Shown in pieces: positions 33,571 through 42,184 of a stretch of DNA of 64,000 nt. The position numbers were made by a program, and so were the translations under genes. Each line of letters opens with the position of its first letter. The stretch's first letter is position 1. Below the pieces are notes generated by a model. That model saw nothing but the letters and a program-made list of their open reading frames with translations, had not been told where the DNA came from and did not search any database. Source of the DNA: Arcticibacterium luteifluviistationis (lineage in GTDB: Bacteria > Bacteroidota > Bacteroidia > Cytophagales > Spirosomataceae); the NCBI RefSeq assembly GCF_003258705.1, contig NZ_CP029480.1, positions 2,108,001 to 2,172,000 of the forward strand. Direction: 5' to 3'.

Positions 33571-36351
33571 TTAATTCTTTACAATTTTGTACGTTCTAAA
33601 GCCGTCACCAACCATCAGTTTAATAATATAAACCCCTGACGCCTGTTTCCTTAAAACCTTTGAGAGCTTTTTCTGCACCGTTTTCACATCAGCATCAAAA
33701 CCGTCAAGCTGTTCTCCTTTAATATTGAAAAGCTCTAGATGGACATTTTCTTTGACATCCTCATCTATTCCAATCTTAATATCTCCACCCGTAGGGTTTG
33801 GATAAATCAAAACAGAATCCAATTCCGTATATACATTAGAGGTCAATATTGACTTCAGCATAAACCTGCTTAATAAAGGCAGATGGTCAGATGTATTATC
33901 TGGATAGCCATCAATATCGATAAAAGACAATTGAAGCTGCGTTCCGCCTTCTATAACACTATCAAAAAGCTCATCAGACACCATTACATGGTCAATCACA
34001 TTATCATAACCTAAATATGATTTCTCCTTTTTATCACTCAGTTCCTTGCTTAAAACTTTGTAATTATCAGTATCTGAAACAAAACCACTATACGTAGACT
34101 TTGTAAATCCAGTCACCACTGTTTCATCCACATCATCGTTATAGTCTCCTGCCATAATAATGGAAGCTAGCGAGAAGTGTAAATCTAAAGAGTCTTTCAA
34201 AACTTCTAAATCACGCATTCGCATCTTATAAACTAGCTCTCTTTCGTCAGGATTGTTTCTGTTAGCTCTGGCATGTACGCCAATCACATGTAACCTTCTG
34301 CTTACACCATCAATCTGCACATCACAAACAAAAAGAGCGGGTAACCTACCACTCGCCCAAAACCTGTCAAAACTCTCAGGATAATCTGCTATAACTGGCG
34401 TCCCTCCTAATAATGGCTTCAGCTCTACCATTTTTACGGTATTGGTTTTATAAACAAAACACACTCGCTGAGCAAACTCAGGGTCGCCACTACCAGAAAC
34501 AGCTGGCGAGCAAACGCCATCATAATTTCCCAAAGAACTTACTAAATCATCAAAAGCGTTTAAGCTTGTAATTTCTTCCAAGATAAACACGTCAGCATCT
34601 ATCTCTGTCATAGCTTGTACTGCATTCGCCATTTGAAGAGCCTCGTCACGCGGTCCGTTTCCTTCACTCCCAAACCATTCCAAATTCCATGCTGCTACAT
34701 CAAAAGTGTATTCTTTAGAGATATTTGGGCCACTTTCTGGAATCTCTCCTAAGTTTTCAATGTCCGACTCTAGTCTTGGATAAATCTGATATTGGTCTCG
34801 GTACTGCCCTACTACTCCCGTAATGTCAAATTCGCCTTGTGGTTTAAGATGACCGTCTATTTTGGTGGTCGACCATATTCTGGCAGGACTCACCCTATTT
34901 CCTTGACTTAAACTTTCATTCACATTAGGAAGAAAAACGAAATTTGGGTCGTTTAAAGTTACATTTTCAAGCTTCACTAAACTCCCTACATGCTCTTCTA
35001 AGTTTGCCAATGTTACCACTTTAGGCTCTTTACTTTGTTTAGCTAGTACTCGTGCATTTTTAAGCGTATTAGCCTGTAAAACCAATTCTTGATTCAGCTC
35101 CGATAATATTCCATAAAACTGAACTTTGTCACCTATTTCAAAACCATAATCTCCCTGAATTCTAATGCCATTGGTTTCGTCTTCTATATAATTAAAACCT
35201 GAAAACTCATTTGCCGATGCAGTAATTACTCCTGTAACTAATAGCGAATCGCCTTGCTGTATTTTCTTAACATCTTTTACAGCCATGCTGCAATCTTCTC
35301 TAAGGCCAAAAATGGCATACCTCGCTGTAATATGGTCGATAACCTCCGCTCCATAATTATCAATACTGATGGTTAATTCGCCTTCATCATCTGCCACTTC
35401 TGTAGCCAACATTTTGATATAAAAAGGCTCATAATAAGCATTGTCAGTTGACCTAAAAGTGACTTGATCTGACCAGTTCAATCCGTCCACAGAAAACTCC
35501 ATGATATTGACCGAAGGCGACCATATACTCAGTTCTGTTTCTGGCCAATAAGCATTCAGCGTCACTGGAAAAACAGGTTCTGATACACATTTTGAGCGGT
35601 AAGCGTAAAGATTATCTGGCAATGTCAGCTCTACAGAAAGCTCTCTTTTTAAAGAAACTGCGTCTTTCCAATTATCTGCAATTCTAAGCTCATCTACTAT
35701 TAAAGTAGCGGCTTTGCTACCGCTTCCTTGACGAAACGCTATGCTCCCAATATTGTTACTATCAAACTCCCCCTCTTTTGCCGAAACCAAGCTTTTAGGC
35801 TCAGCATTGGTCTGATTTTCTAAAACGAAAAGCTCTACCGTATCATCGGTTTTTGAGCTATTTTGAAAAGTATATTTAAGAACTATTTGGTACGTTTTAT
35901 TAAACTGAAAAACCTTGTTCGCATAATTAGCTGAGCTAGAAGATTTGCTCACGCCAAAAGCAATTCGATTATCCGCTTTTTTAACAAATACTCTTCCTCT
36001 AAAATTGGTACCTAAATCTTCTGGGCCTAAGTGTAAAAAATACTCTCCGTCAGAAGACGCCTCCGCTACATTCACTAAAAAAGAAGCATAAACAGTTCCT
36101 GAATTTTGAGCTTTAAAACCTTGATGGATGTCTTGACCTCCACCAGAAAGTGCCACACCCCCGTCCATTGGGGCATTTCCAAAAACTAAACCTTCTGAAG
36201 TCAAAACAGGATTAGTGGTACCTCCACTATGCACATCCCACAAAAGTGTACTTAATGGCGTACCTTCTGGATAAGCAAAAGACTCAGAGAATAATTGAGC
36301 TTTTCCGAGAAAACTAGAAAACAAAAAGAGAATAGAAAATAGATACTTCAA
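33571..36351 (-). CDS. Secreted endonuclease/exonuclease/phosphatase family protein with T9SS sorting domain
   Basis: The 926-aa protein has a signal peptide and an N-terminal beta-sandwich region (about 20-350). An OB-like segment follows (GFNYIEDETNGIRIQGDYGFEIGDKVQFYG...). The EEP catalytic domain runs from about 560 to 820, with AAWNLEWFG, FILEEI, VIGVHARANR, IIMAGDYNDD, NVIDHVMVS and TSDHLP. Its Asp, Glu and His set is complete, so a nuclease is likely. The last 80 residues form a type A T9SS C-terminal domain with LIYPNPTGGDI and ASGVYIIKL, predicting export through type IX secretion. It may scavenge extracellular DNA. The gene is divergent from the small beta-helix gene. Confidence 0.92.
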   Translation of the reverse strand: MKYLFSILFLFSSFLGKAQLFSESFAYPEGTPLSTLLWDVHSGGTTNPVLTSEGLVFGNAPMDGGVALSGGGQDIHQGFKAQNSGTVYASFLVNVAEASSDGEYFLHLGPEDLGTNFRGRVFVKKADNRIAFGVSKSSSSANYANKVFQFNKTYQIVLKYTFQNSSKTDDTVELFVLENQTNAEPKSLVSAKEGEFDSNNIGSIAFRQGSGSKAATLIVDELRIADNWKDAVSLKRELSVELTLPDNLYAYRSKCVSEPVFPVTLNAYWPETELSIWSPSVNIMEFSVDGLNWSDQVTFRSTDNAYYEPFYIKMLATEVADDEGELTISIDNYGAEVIDHITARYAIFGLREDCSMAVKDVKKIQQGDSLLVTGVITASANEFSGFNYIEDETNGIRIQGDYGFEIGDKVQFYGILSELNQELVLQANTLKNARVLAKQSKEPKVVTLANLEEHVGSLVKLENVTLNDPNFVFLPNVNESLSQGNRVSPARIWSTTKIDGHLKPQGEFDITGVVGQYRDQYQIYPRLESDIENLGEIPESGPNISKEYTFDVAAWNLEWFGSEGNGPRDEALQMANAVQAMTEIDADVFILEEITSLNAFDDLVSSLGNYDGVCSPAVSGSGDPEFAQRVCFVYKTNTVKMVELKPLLGGTPVIADYPESFDRFWASGRLPALFVCDVQIDGVSRRLHVIGVHARANRNNPDERELVYKMRMRDLEVLKDSLDLHFSLASIIMAGDYNDDVDETVVTGFTKSTYSGFVSDTDNYKVLSKELSDKKEKSYLGYDNVIDHVMVSDELFDSVIEGGTQLQLSFIDIDGYPDNTSDHLPLLSRFMLKSILTSNVYTELDSVLIYPNPTGGDIKIGIDEDVKENVHLELFNIKGEQLDGFDADVKTVQKKLSKVLRKQASGVYIIKLMVGDGFRTYKIVKN

Positions 36352-36553
36352 GCGTTATAATTTAGGTTCCAAAGGTCGGGAATAAATTTATTGATACTTA
36401 CTTATCATTCGATTAAATATGTAATAAGAGTAATCTAAGATTGATAATAATTATAACTTAAAGCTTATCTACTTTATCTTTCTTCTAATATAAATTCCAC
36501 CAAATAGACTAAAACAAAAAAATGTAGCAATCCCGACTTTGTAACTCCCTTTA

Positions 36554-36583
36554 CCTTCTATATATTTGAGACCACCTTCGCCA
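36554..36583 (+). promoter_or_regulatory. Promoter with -7 box TATATTTG flanked by two CCTTC repeats 21 bp apart
   Basis: TATATTTG at 36561-36568 matches TAnnTTTG, 35 bases before the ATG at 36604. CCTTCTATA (36554) and CCTTCGCCA (36575) are 21 bp apart, like the triple repeats upstream of the two LytTR genes. The similarity is short and could be chance. Confidence 0.35.
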
Positions 36584-36603
36584 AATTTCTCCCAAAAAGT
36601 AGA

Positions 36604-38274
36604 ATGAACTCACAATTAAAAACGGGGTTAATTTTAACAATTATCCTCCTACTCATTTCTGTTTACTCCAAATCACAAACCAGATACTACGTTAAGGCAG
36701 AAGCTTTTAATTATTTAGGAAATGGTTTATCATGGGAGTCGGCTTTTAAAAGTCTTCAAACGGCACTTTCCAATTCTCAGGCTGGTGATGAAATTTGGGT
36801 AGCCAAGGGTACATATTATCCTACGACGAACTCAGATAGAACAATAGCCTTTGAAATTCCAGACAGTGTAAAGGTTTACGGAGGTTTCGATGGAACTGAG
36901 CTTTACAGTTATAATATTAACCAGCGAGATTTCTCCAAAAACATATCTCAGTTAAGTGGAGATATTGGTAATTCAAACTATCTTCTAGATAATTCGTACC
37001 ATATAATAAAAACTGAAAATGTTAGCAAGGAGACTATCATTGACGGGTTTAATATATTAAAGGGATACGCAAACAGCACAAATTCAGATCAACAATTTAA
37101 TGCTGGTGCAGGACTTTATAACATTGGTACAGCTATTGAATCTCCGTCTAGTCCAATTTTGAAAAATTTAATTTTTGAAGAAAATTATGGTAAAGATGGC
37201 GGTGCTATTTATAATGATTACCATACTAAAATGACTATACAGGATTGCACATTCAAGAATAATTCCGCAAGTAGAGGTGGGGCTATTCAAATTAGGAATA
37301 CTATAAACTCTCAAAAAGTTGGAAAATCTGAAACAAAAATAAGTCGAAGTAGATTCGAAAATAATTCTGTTTCCATTAACGGAGGTGCTATATACTTCCA
37401 CTGTGGTAACGGTGATTGTAGCCCAGTATTAGAAAATTGTTTCTTTATAAATAATATTGCTGAAATTCAAAATTCTTCAATAACTCCTTTAGGTGGGGCA
37501 GTCGCTATTTATTCATCTCAAGGCACTTCTAATATTACTATCAATAATTCCCTTTTTGCAGAAAATCACGCATATTACGGGGGAGCCCTTAGCTTTGATT
37601 CTAATTACGGCTCGCATATATCTAATATTCAGAACACTACTTTTTATCATAACTCTGCTGACAGGTCCGGAAAAGTTCTTTCAAACAGAGGTTACAATGG
37701 AAGTTCAAAGAGCTTTATTAAAAACTGTATATTAGAGGAAAGCACAAACCCTAGCATAAAACATTTTGATAATTTTTATTCCGAAACTACCCTCTCATTT
37801 TCAATTGTCAATACCTCTAACTGTGACCTATTAGGCCTAGGCACTACTTGTCAAAACACCACAATTTTCAATGGAGCCCCCGAGTTTATAGATTCCAACA
37901 ATATTTACGGGAACGACAATATTATTGGAACATCAGATGATGGTCTGATGCTTTCAAATACAAGTGAAGCAATAGATGAAGGTAGTAAAGTGAACTTAAC
38001 TTACTTTAGTGATATCATAGGGCAAAAGCATATCAACGCTCCTGATATCGGAGCTTATGAAAACCCATGCTCAAAAATTGAATTTTTAGCTTCAATCCCA
38101 GACATTAGTAACGAGTACGCACCCTATGCTACTACTCAAACACTAACCGCTGCAAACACTATTACCGCTGCAAGGGTATACTATCAGGCAGGAAAACATA
38201 TACTTTTAAATCCAGGTTTTAAAGTTGAAGGTGGACACTCTTTCCAAGCAAAGATTGACAATGGCTGTCTTTGA
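36604..38274 (+). CDS. Secreted right-handed beta-helix protein, small member of the giant family
   Basis: The 556-aa protein has a signal peptide (cleavage near SKSQ). The N-terminal choice-of-anchor-Q/Pmp-like module has YYVKAEAFNYLGNGLSWESA, EIWVAKGTYYPT, VKVYGGFDGTE and INQRDF. Repeated beta-helix rungs with GGAIY or GGAL turns run from about 165 to 370. The C-terminal tail, TQTLTAANTITAARVYYQAGKHILLNPGF, ends AKIDNGCL. The tail and final Gly-Cys-X resemble the Bacteroidota 3-coathanger stack/GCX C-terminal signal. The same module and a related tail occur in the two giant proteins 5.6 and 14 kb downstream. The role is unknown; an adhesin or surface glycan-related function is inferred. Confidence 0.82.
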   Translation: MNSQLKTGLILTIILLLISVYSKSQTRYYVKAEAFNYLGNGLSWESAFKSLQTALSNSQAGDEIWVAKGTYYPTTNSDRTIAFEIPDSVKVYGGFDGTELYSYNINQRDFSKNISQLSGDIGNSNYLLDNSYHIIKTENVSKETIIDGFNILKGYANSTNSDQQFNAGAGLYNIGTAIESPSSPILKNLIFEENYGKDGGAIYNDYHTKMTIQDCTFKNNSASRGGAIQIRNTINSQKVGKSETKISRSRFENNSVSINGGAIYFHCGNGDCSPVLENCFFINNIAEIQNSSITPLGGAVAIYSSQGTSNITINNSLFAENHAYYGGALSFDSNYGSHISNIQNTTFYHNSADRSGKVLSNRGYNGSSKSFIKNCILEESTNPSIKHFDNFYSETTLSFSIVNTSNCDLLGLGTTCQNTTIFNGAPEFIDSNNIYGNDNIIGTSDDGLMLSNTSEAIDEGSKVNLTYFSDIIGQKHINAPDIGAYENPCSKIEFLASIPDISNEYAPYATTQTLTAANTITAARVYYQAGKHILLNPGFKVEGGHSFQAKIDNGCL

Positions 38275-38625
38275 CCTATTGAAAAAGGTTAGCAGAAATG
38301 GTTATTTCATAATCATAAAAATAATCTCGATTGATATGGATAGATTCTCTTTTCCCTTTATTCCACCTCAAAAGACTCTAGTTTTCTTAGTGCGAAGACT
38401 GCTAGATTTTACACCCACGAACTTAAAAACACAATAATGCCCTAAATGTAAGGTTAACTGCTCTTAGCCACTGTAAATACTCCTTCCTAAATATCCTTTA
38501 TTGACCTATCGAATTCAAAACAGGTCAAGCAGGCGGACTTAACTTACATAAGCCAACATTCCCTATACAAGTTGGTCTGATTTGTGTAAATAAACCTATA
38601 TTCACCTTCGGTATTTACCTAATTA
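38275..38625. other. Intergenic region of 351 bp
   Basis: No gene or hairpin stands out. The 9-mer CCTTCGGTA at 38605-38613 is identical to the first of the three phased repeats at 50060-50068 and lies 12 bases before the hybrid kinase start codon. Confidence 0.35.
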
Positions 38626-41349
38626 ATGGCAAAAAAGAAAATCATCAATGAATTAAACCATGAGCTAAGTCTTCTCAAAAAGACCTTAGCCCTAGAGAAA
38701 TCTATTGAAAAAATTCACTCTTTAATTTTAGCCATAAAGCAGAGTTCTGACTTTGAAAAAATCCTGCTTGCCATCTTTCATGACTTACAGAAACTAGGTT
38801 TAAACATTACTGGAGCTCATTTTTACACATTTGATGATCCAAAATCTAAAGATTTATCTTTTTGGGAAGTAAAACAAAATGACACTTCCCCATCAATTCA
38901 GGAAGTTTATTTACCTTTTCAAAACAACATTTGGTTTAACACCATTCATGCCCAGCTAATAAACAAAGAAACAACTTGGCAAGCTTCTTTTAGTTTGAAG
39001 GATAAAGAAACTCACCTTGTAAAGCACTTAAAAAAAGCTGCACAAAAAGGGGAGACTTTTGATAATTTATGGCTCTTCATGCGTTTTTCTTCTAAAACGG
39101 GGCTTATGGTTTTTAAAAACTCCAAGGAGGAATTTAAAACCGATATCATTCAACGTTTTGCACAAGTTTTTGATGAGGCATACCTCCGCTTTCTAGAATT
39201 AAAAAACGCGGAACTGCTTATCAAAAATGCAGAGATAGAAGCCTCCTTAGAAAATGTACGAGTCAAAGGAATGGCCATGAAAGATACCACCGAGCTGCAA
39301 GACTTGGTAAACGAGGTGTCTCTTCATTTAAAACGACATCAAATAGACATTAACGGCGGCGTTTTTATATGCATTAATCAGGAAGTGGATAAAAATGTTC
39401 CTTTATGGGGTTCTGGTGGGGCGGCGGAATACGTCCAAAAAGCCGTAGTACCCTATATTGACAATCCCATATTTTTAAACCTCCGCAATGCCATTGTTAA
39501 AAGAACTGCCTTTATAGATGAGGTCATTAGCAATAAAGACAAAATAGATTTTTTCAAACATCTGTTTGAGCATCAACCGTGGGATAAAACCCCTATAGAG
39601 GCACAAAAGAGGATGTTAGCCTTGCCCGGCCCTTATGCCAGAGTGGCCACTATTTCTAAAAACACAAGCATTTTTATGCTTAATAATGTGGGCAAACCTT
39701 TTTCCAATTTTGATAAGCAAACTTTAATTCGCTCCGGAAAAGTTTTTGAACAGTTATACACCCGTTTTCTAGATTTACAAAAAGCAGAAGAGCAAACCAG
39801 TAAACTTAAAGAGTTGGAGGCTGTAAAAACACGTTTTTACACCAATATCACGCATGAGTTCCGTACGCCATTGACCGTTATTTCAGGCATGGCAAATCAA
39901 ATTACCACTAACCCGAAAAGGTGGCTAAGTGAAGGTATGGAGATGATAAATCGTAATTCGGATAGCTTATTAGCATTGGTAAATCAAATGCTAGATTTAA
40001 GCAAACTGGAAAGCGGTAATATGTCTTTTCATAATCAGCAGTCTGACATACTCCCCTACTTAAAATATTTAACAGAAAGCCTACACTCACTGGCTGAAGT
40101 CAAAAAAGTACATGTAGCTTTCAGAGCTTCTGAAGAGCAGATAATCATGGATTTTGACCAAGAAAAAATCCAACAGATAATGCTTAATTTACTTACAAAT
40201 GCTATCAAATTCACGCCTTCAGGCGGGGCTGTGCATGTAGATATTAAAGTAAATCATAAAACTAAAGCAAAACAGAAATCCTTCCTTCATATTAGCGTCA
40301 AAGACTCTGGTATTGGCATCTCTAAGGAACATATACCCCACATTTTTAATCGTTTTTATCAGGTAGACGACACCAGTACCCGACGAATAGGAGGTTCTGG
40401 AATTGGGCTAGCTCTGGTAAATGAACTGGTACAACTGATAGATGGTAACATTCATGTAAAAAGTAAACTTAATAAAGGGACCAAAATTAGTCTAGACCTT
40501 CCTATTACAAATCAAGCTCCTTTAGAAGACTTGTCAGAAATAGAAGCTATTTCAAAACCAATAAAACAAAGTGCTAGGTCTACGGCTAAAACCGACAAAG
40601 GTTTACCACAAATTCTTTTAATAGAAGACAGCCCCGATATGGTAACCTATATCGTTTCTTGCCTAGAAAAGGACTTCGAAATTAGATTAGCTAAAAATGG
40701 CCAAGAAGGGGTTAGTATGGCTATGGAATTCATTCCTGATTTAATCATTTCGGATGTCATGATGCCTTTTAAAGATGGTTATGAAGTATGTCACGATTTA
40801 AAAAATGAAATAAAGACAAGCCACATTCCTATCATTTTACTCACCGCCAAAGCAGACTTAGAAAGCAGACTGGAAGGTTTTGAAAAGGGTGCCGATGCCT
40901 ATTTGGCAAAGCCTTTTCATAGTGAAGAGCTTATCATGCGAATAAGCAAATTGCTGGAATCAAGGAAAAAACTACAAGCCTTTTATCTTTCTCAAATAGG
41001 TAATAGTGCCCAGCTGGTTAATGAGCAAAACCCAGAGAATGAATTCATTCTGAAAATACAAGGAATTATAGAAGATAACCTGCTCCATCAGGAATTTAAT
41101 GTGGAAAGTCTATGTGTTATTATAGGTATATCTCACTCCCAATTACACAGAAAACTAATGGCTCTAGTGGGTATTTCGCCCAACAAGTTAATTAATCAAA
41201 TTAAGCTACAGAAGGCCAAAGAATTGCTTCAAAATTCTAATTTAAACATAAGTCAAATTGCTTCTAATTCAGGATTTAACGACCCTGGATATTTCAGTAG
41301 AATCTTTAAAAAGGAATTTGGCAAAACACCGCAAAGCTGGCGTTCCTAA
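38626..41349 (+). CDS. Hybrid histidine kinase/response regulator with AraC output domain
   Basis: The 907-aa soluble protein has two GAF-like sensory domains (about 20-195 and 215-395). Then come a HisKA helix with H410 (THEFRTPLTV), an HATPase domain (about 505-630; NLLTNAIKFTPSGG, DSGIGISKEH, GGSGIGLAL), a receiver domain with phospho-acceptor D710 (LIISDVMMPFKDGYEV) and a C-terminal AraC DNA-binding domain (about 800-905; ISQIASNSGFNDPGYFSRIFKKEFGKTP). No membrane segment or periplasmic sensor is present. It is therefore a cytoplasmic HTCS-like one-protein phosphorelay. It lies directly upstream of the LytTR-giant cassettes on the same strand and could control them, but no direct evidence exists. 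Confidence 0.94.
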   Translation: MAKKKIINELNHELSLLKKTLALEKSIEKIHSLILAIKQSSDFEKILLAIFHDLQKLGLNITGAHFYTFDDPKSKDLSFWEVKQNDTSPSIQEVYLPFQNNIWFNTIHAQLINKETTWQASFSLKDKETHLVKHLKKAAQKGETFDNLWLFMRFSSKTGLMVFKNSKEEFKTDIIQRFAQVFDEAYLRFLELKNAELLIKNAEIEASLENVRVKGMAMKDTTELQDLVNEVSLHLKRHQIDINGGVFICINQEVDKNVPLWGSGGAAEYVQKAVVPYIDNPIFLNLRNAIVKRTAFIDEVISNKDKIDFFKHLFEHQPWDKTPIEAQKRMLALPGPYARVATISKNTSIFMLNNVGKPFSNFDKQTLIRSGKVFEQLYTRFLDLQKAEEQTSKLKELEAVKTRFYTNITHEFRTPLTVISGMANQITTNPKRWLSEGMEMINRNSDSLLALVNQMLDLSKLESGNMSFHNQQSDILPYLKYLTESLHSLAEVKKVHVAFRASEEQIIMDFDQEKIQQIMLNLLTNAIKFTPSGGAVHVDIKVNHKTKAKQKSFLHISVKDSGIGISKEHIPHIFNRFYQVDDTSTRRIGGSGIGLALVNELVQLIDGNIHVKSKLNKGTKISLDLPITNQAPLEDLSEIEAISKPIKQSARSTAKTDKGLPQILLIEDSPDMVTYIVSCLEKDFEIRLAKNGQEGVSMAMEFIPDLIISDVMMPFKDGYEVCHDLKNEIKTSHIPIILLTAKADLESRLEGFEKGADAYLAKPFHSEELIMRISKLLESRKKLQAFYLSQIGNSAQLVNEQNPENEFILKIQGIIEDNLLHQEFNVESLCVIIGISHSQLHRKLMALVGISPNKLINQIKLQKAKELLQNSNLNISQIASNSGFNDPGYFSRIFKKEFGKTPQSWRS

Positions 41350-41771
41350 AGTTCAAATCAGGTACAACTCTTCACTTCTCCAAAAGGCCTTAAGCTAAAC
41401 CACGCTCCTCCACAGCTAAGCCAATATTTCCTTCAAATAGACAAATGCACAGTTTGTCCCATTATTTGGGCATTTTATCCCACCCCTCATTATCAATGAG
41501 TTATATCTTTGCTAAATAGAAAAAACACCGAAACATACCCTAGAGCTATATCAAAAAAGTACAGCTTCTAATGTTTAGGATATTTAGCTTGCTCAACCTT
41601 ATAGCCATGAAAGCAAATTAAGAAAACAGCCGCCTAAGGTTCTGTCCTTTGATCAGGAAAACAGGGCCTTCGGACAAAAAAACAGGGGCTTCGTCCTAGA
41701 TCGGTTTCTTAATAAACTAAATAGGTTCAAATTTAACGCGTGAGCTAAATAAGGAATACTTAAAAAATGTC
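41350..41771 (+). promoter_or_regulatory. Leader region of the first LytTR gene, shared with copy 2
   Basis: No gene is seen. From about 41688 to the ATG at 41772 this region aligns with 50102-50185 without length change. It shares TCGTCCTAGATCGGTTTCTT and CAAATTTAACGCGTGAGCTA. Upstream of about 41640 the two copies diverge, so this marks the left edge of the duplication. The triple 21-bp repeat lies at 41646-41696. Confidence 0.6.
41646..41696 (+). promoter_or_regulatory. Three 9-mer repeats at exact 21-bp spacing (copy 1), candidate LytTR operator
   Basis: CCTTTGATC (41646), CCTTCGGAC (41667) and GCTTCGTCC (41688) are exactly 21 bp apart. AAAACAGG-like sequence in the linkers also repeats. 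LytTR proteins bind 9-bp direct repeats separated by 12-13 bp, i.e. a 21-22-bp period. The last repeat starts 84 bp before the LytTR ATG, as in copy 2. Confidence 0.55.
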
Positions 41772-42128
41772 ATGAAAACTACCCCTAATTTCTCTAAGCT
41801 TCATGTTCCTGTAAAAATAGGAAGTCGAATGAAAGTGTTTCCAAACCAGATTTTAATGCTTAAAGCAGACCAAAACTACACCCATGTGTTTTTAAAAAAC
41901 GGCTCCAAAATTCTGAGCTCCACCACTATGGGTACCATTGAGAAAAGACTAGAAGGAAATGACTTTTTTAGAGTCAACCGCTCCACTGTCATCAATACAA
42001 GGCACATTATAAAGACTGGAACAAAAAACCTAGAAATTCAAACTACCAAGACTGATAAGCCCGTACTCGTGAAAATCTCACGACGCAGAACTAAGCCTTT
42101 TTTGGCCTTTACTAACCTGAATAACTAA
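41772..42128 (+). CDS. Stand-alone LytTR DNA-binding protein, copy 1
   Basis: The 118-aa protein consists almost entirely of one LytTR domain: MKVFPNQILMLKADQNYTHV, KILSSTTMGTIEKRL, FFRVNRSTVINTRHI and the basic end KISRRRTKPF. There is no receiver, sensor or membrane part. LytTR domains bind direct-repeat DNA and usually activate surface or secreted-protein genes. The giant beta-helix gene starts 56 bp downstream, so both are likely cotranscribed and the protein may act on its own promoter with the 21-bp repeats. The paralogue at 50186 differs at about 17 of 118 positions (about 86% identity). Confidence 0.92.
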   Translation: MKTTPNFSKLHVPVKIGSRMKVFPNQILMLKADQNYTHVFLKNGSKILSSTTMGTIEKRLEGNDFFRVNRSTVINTRHIIKTGTKNLEIQTTKTDKPVLVKISRRRTKPFLAFTNLNN

Positions 42129-42184
42129 AACCCCTACAAAAGATGAAGCATTCTGCTGCTAAAGTCTTTATAAAACCAATAAAT

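Noticed and set aside
42143-42184. Upstream start of the first giant protein
   Set aside because: It adds 14 residues before a perfect signal peptide, and the matching upstream ATG in copy 2 runs into a stop after six codons.
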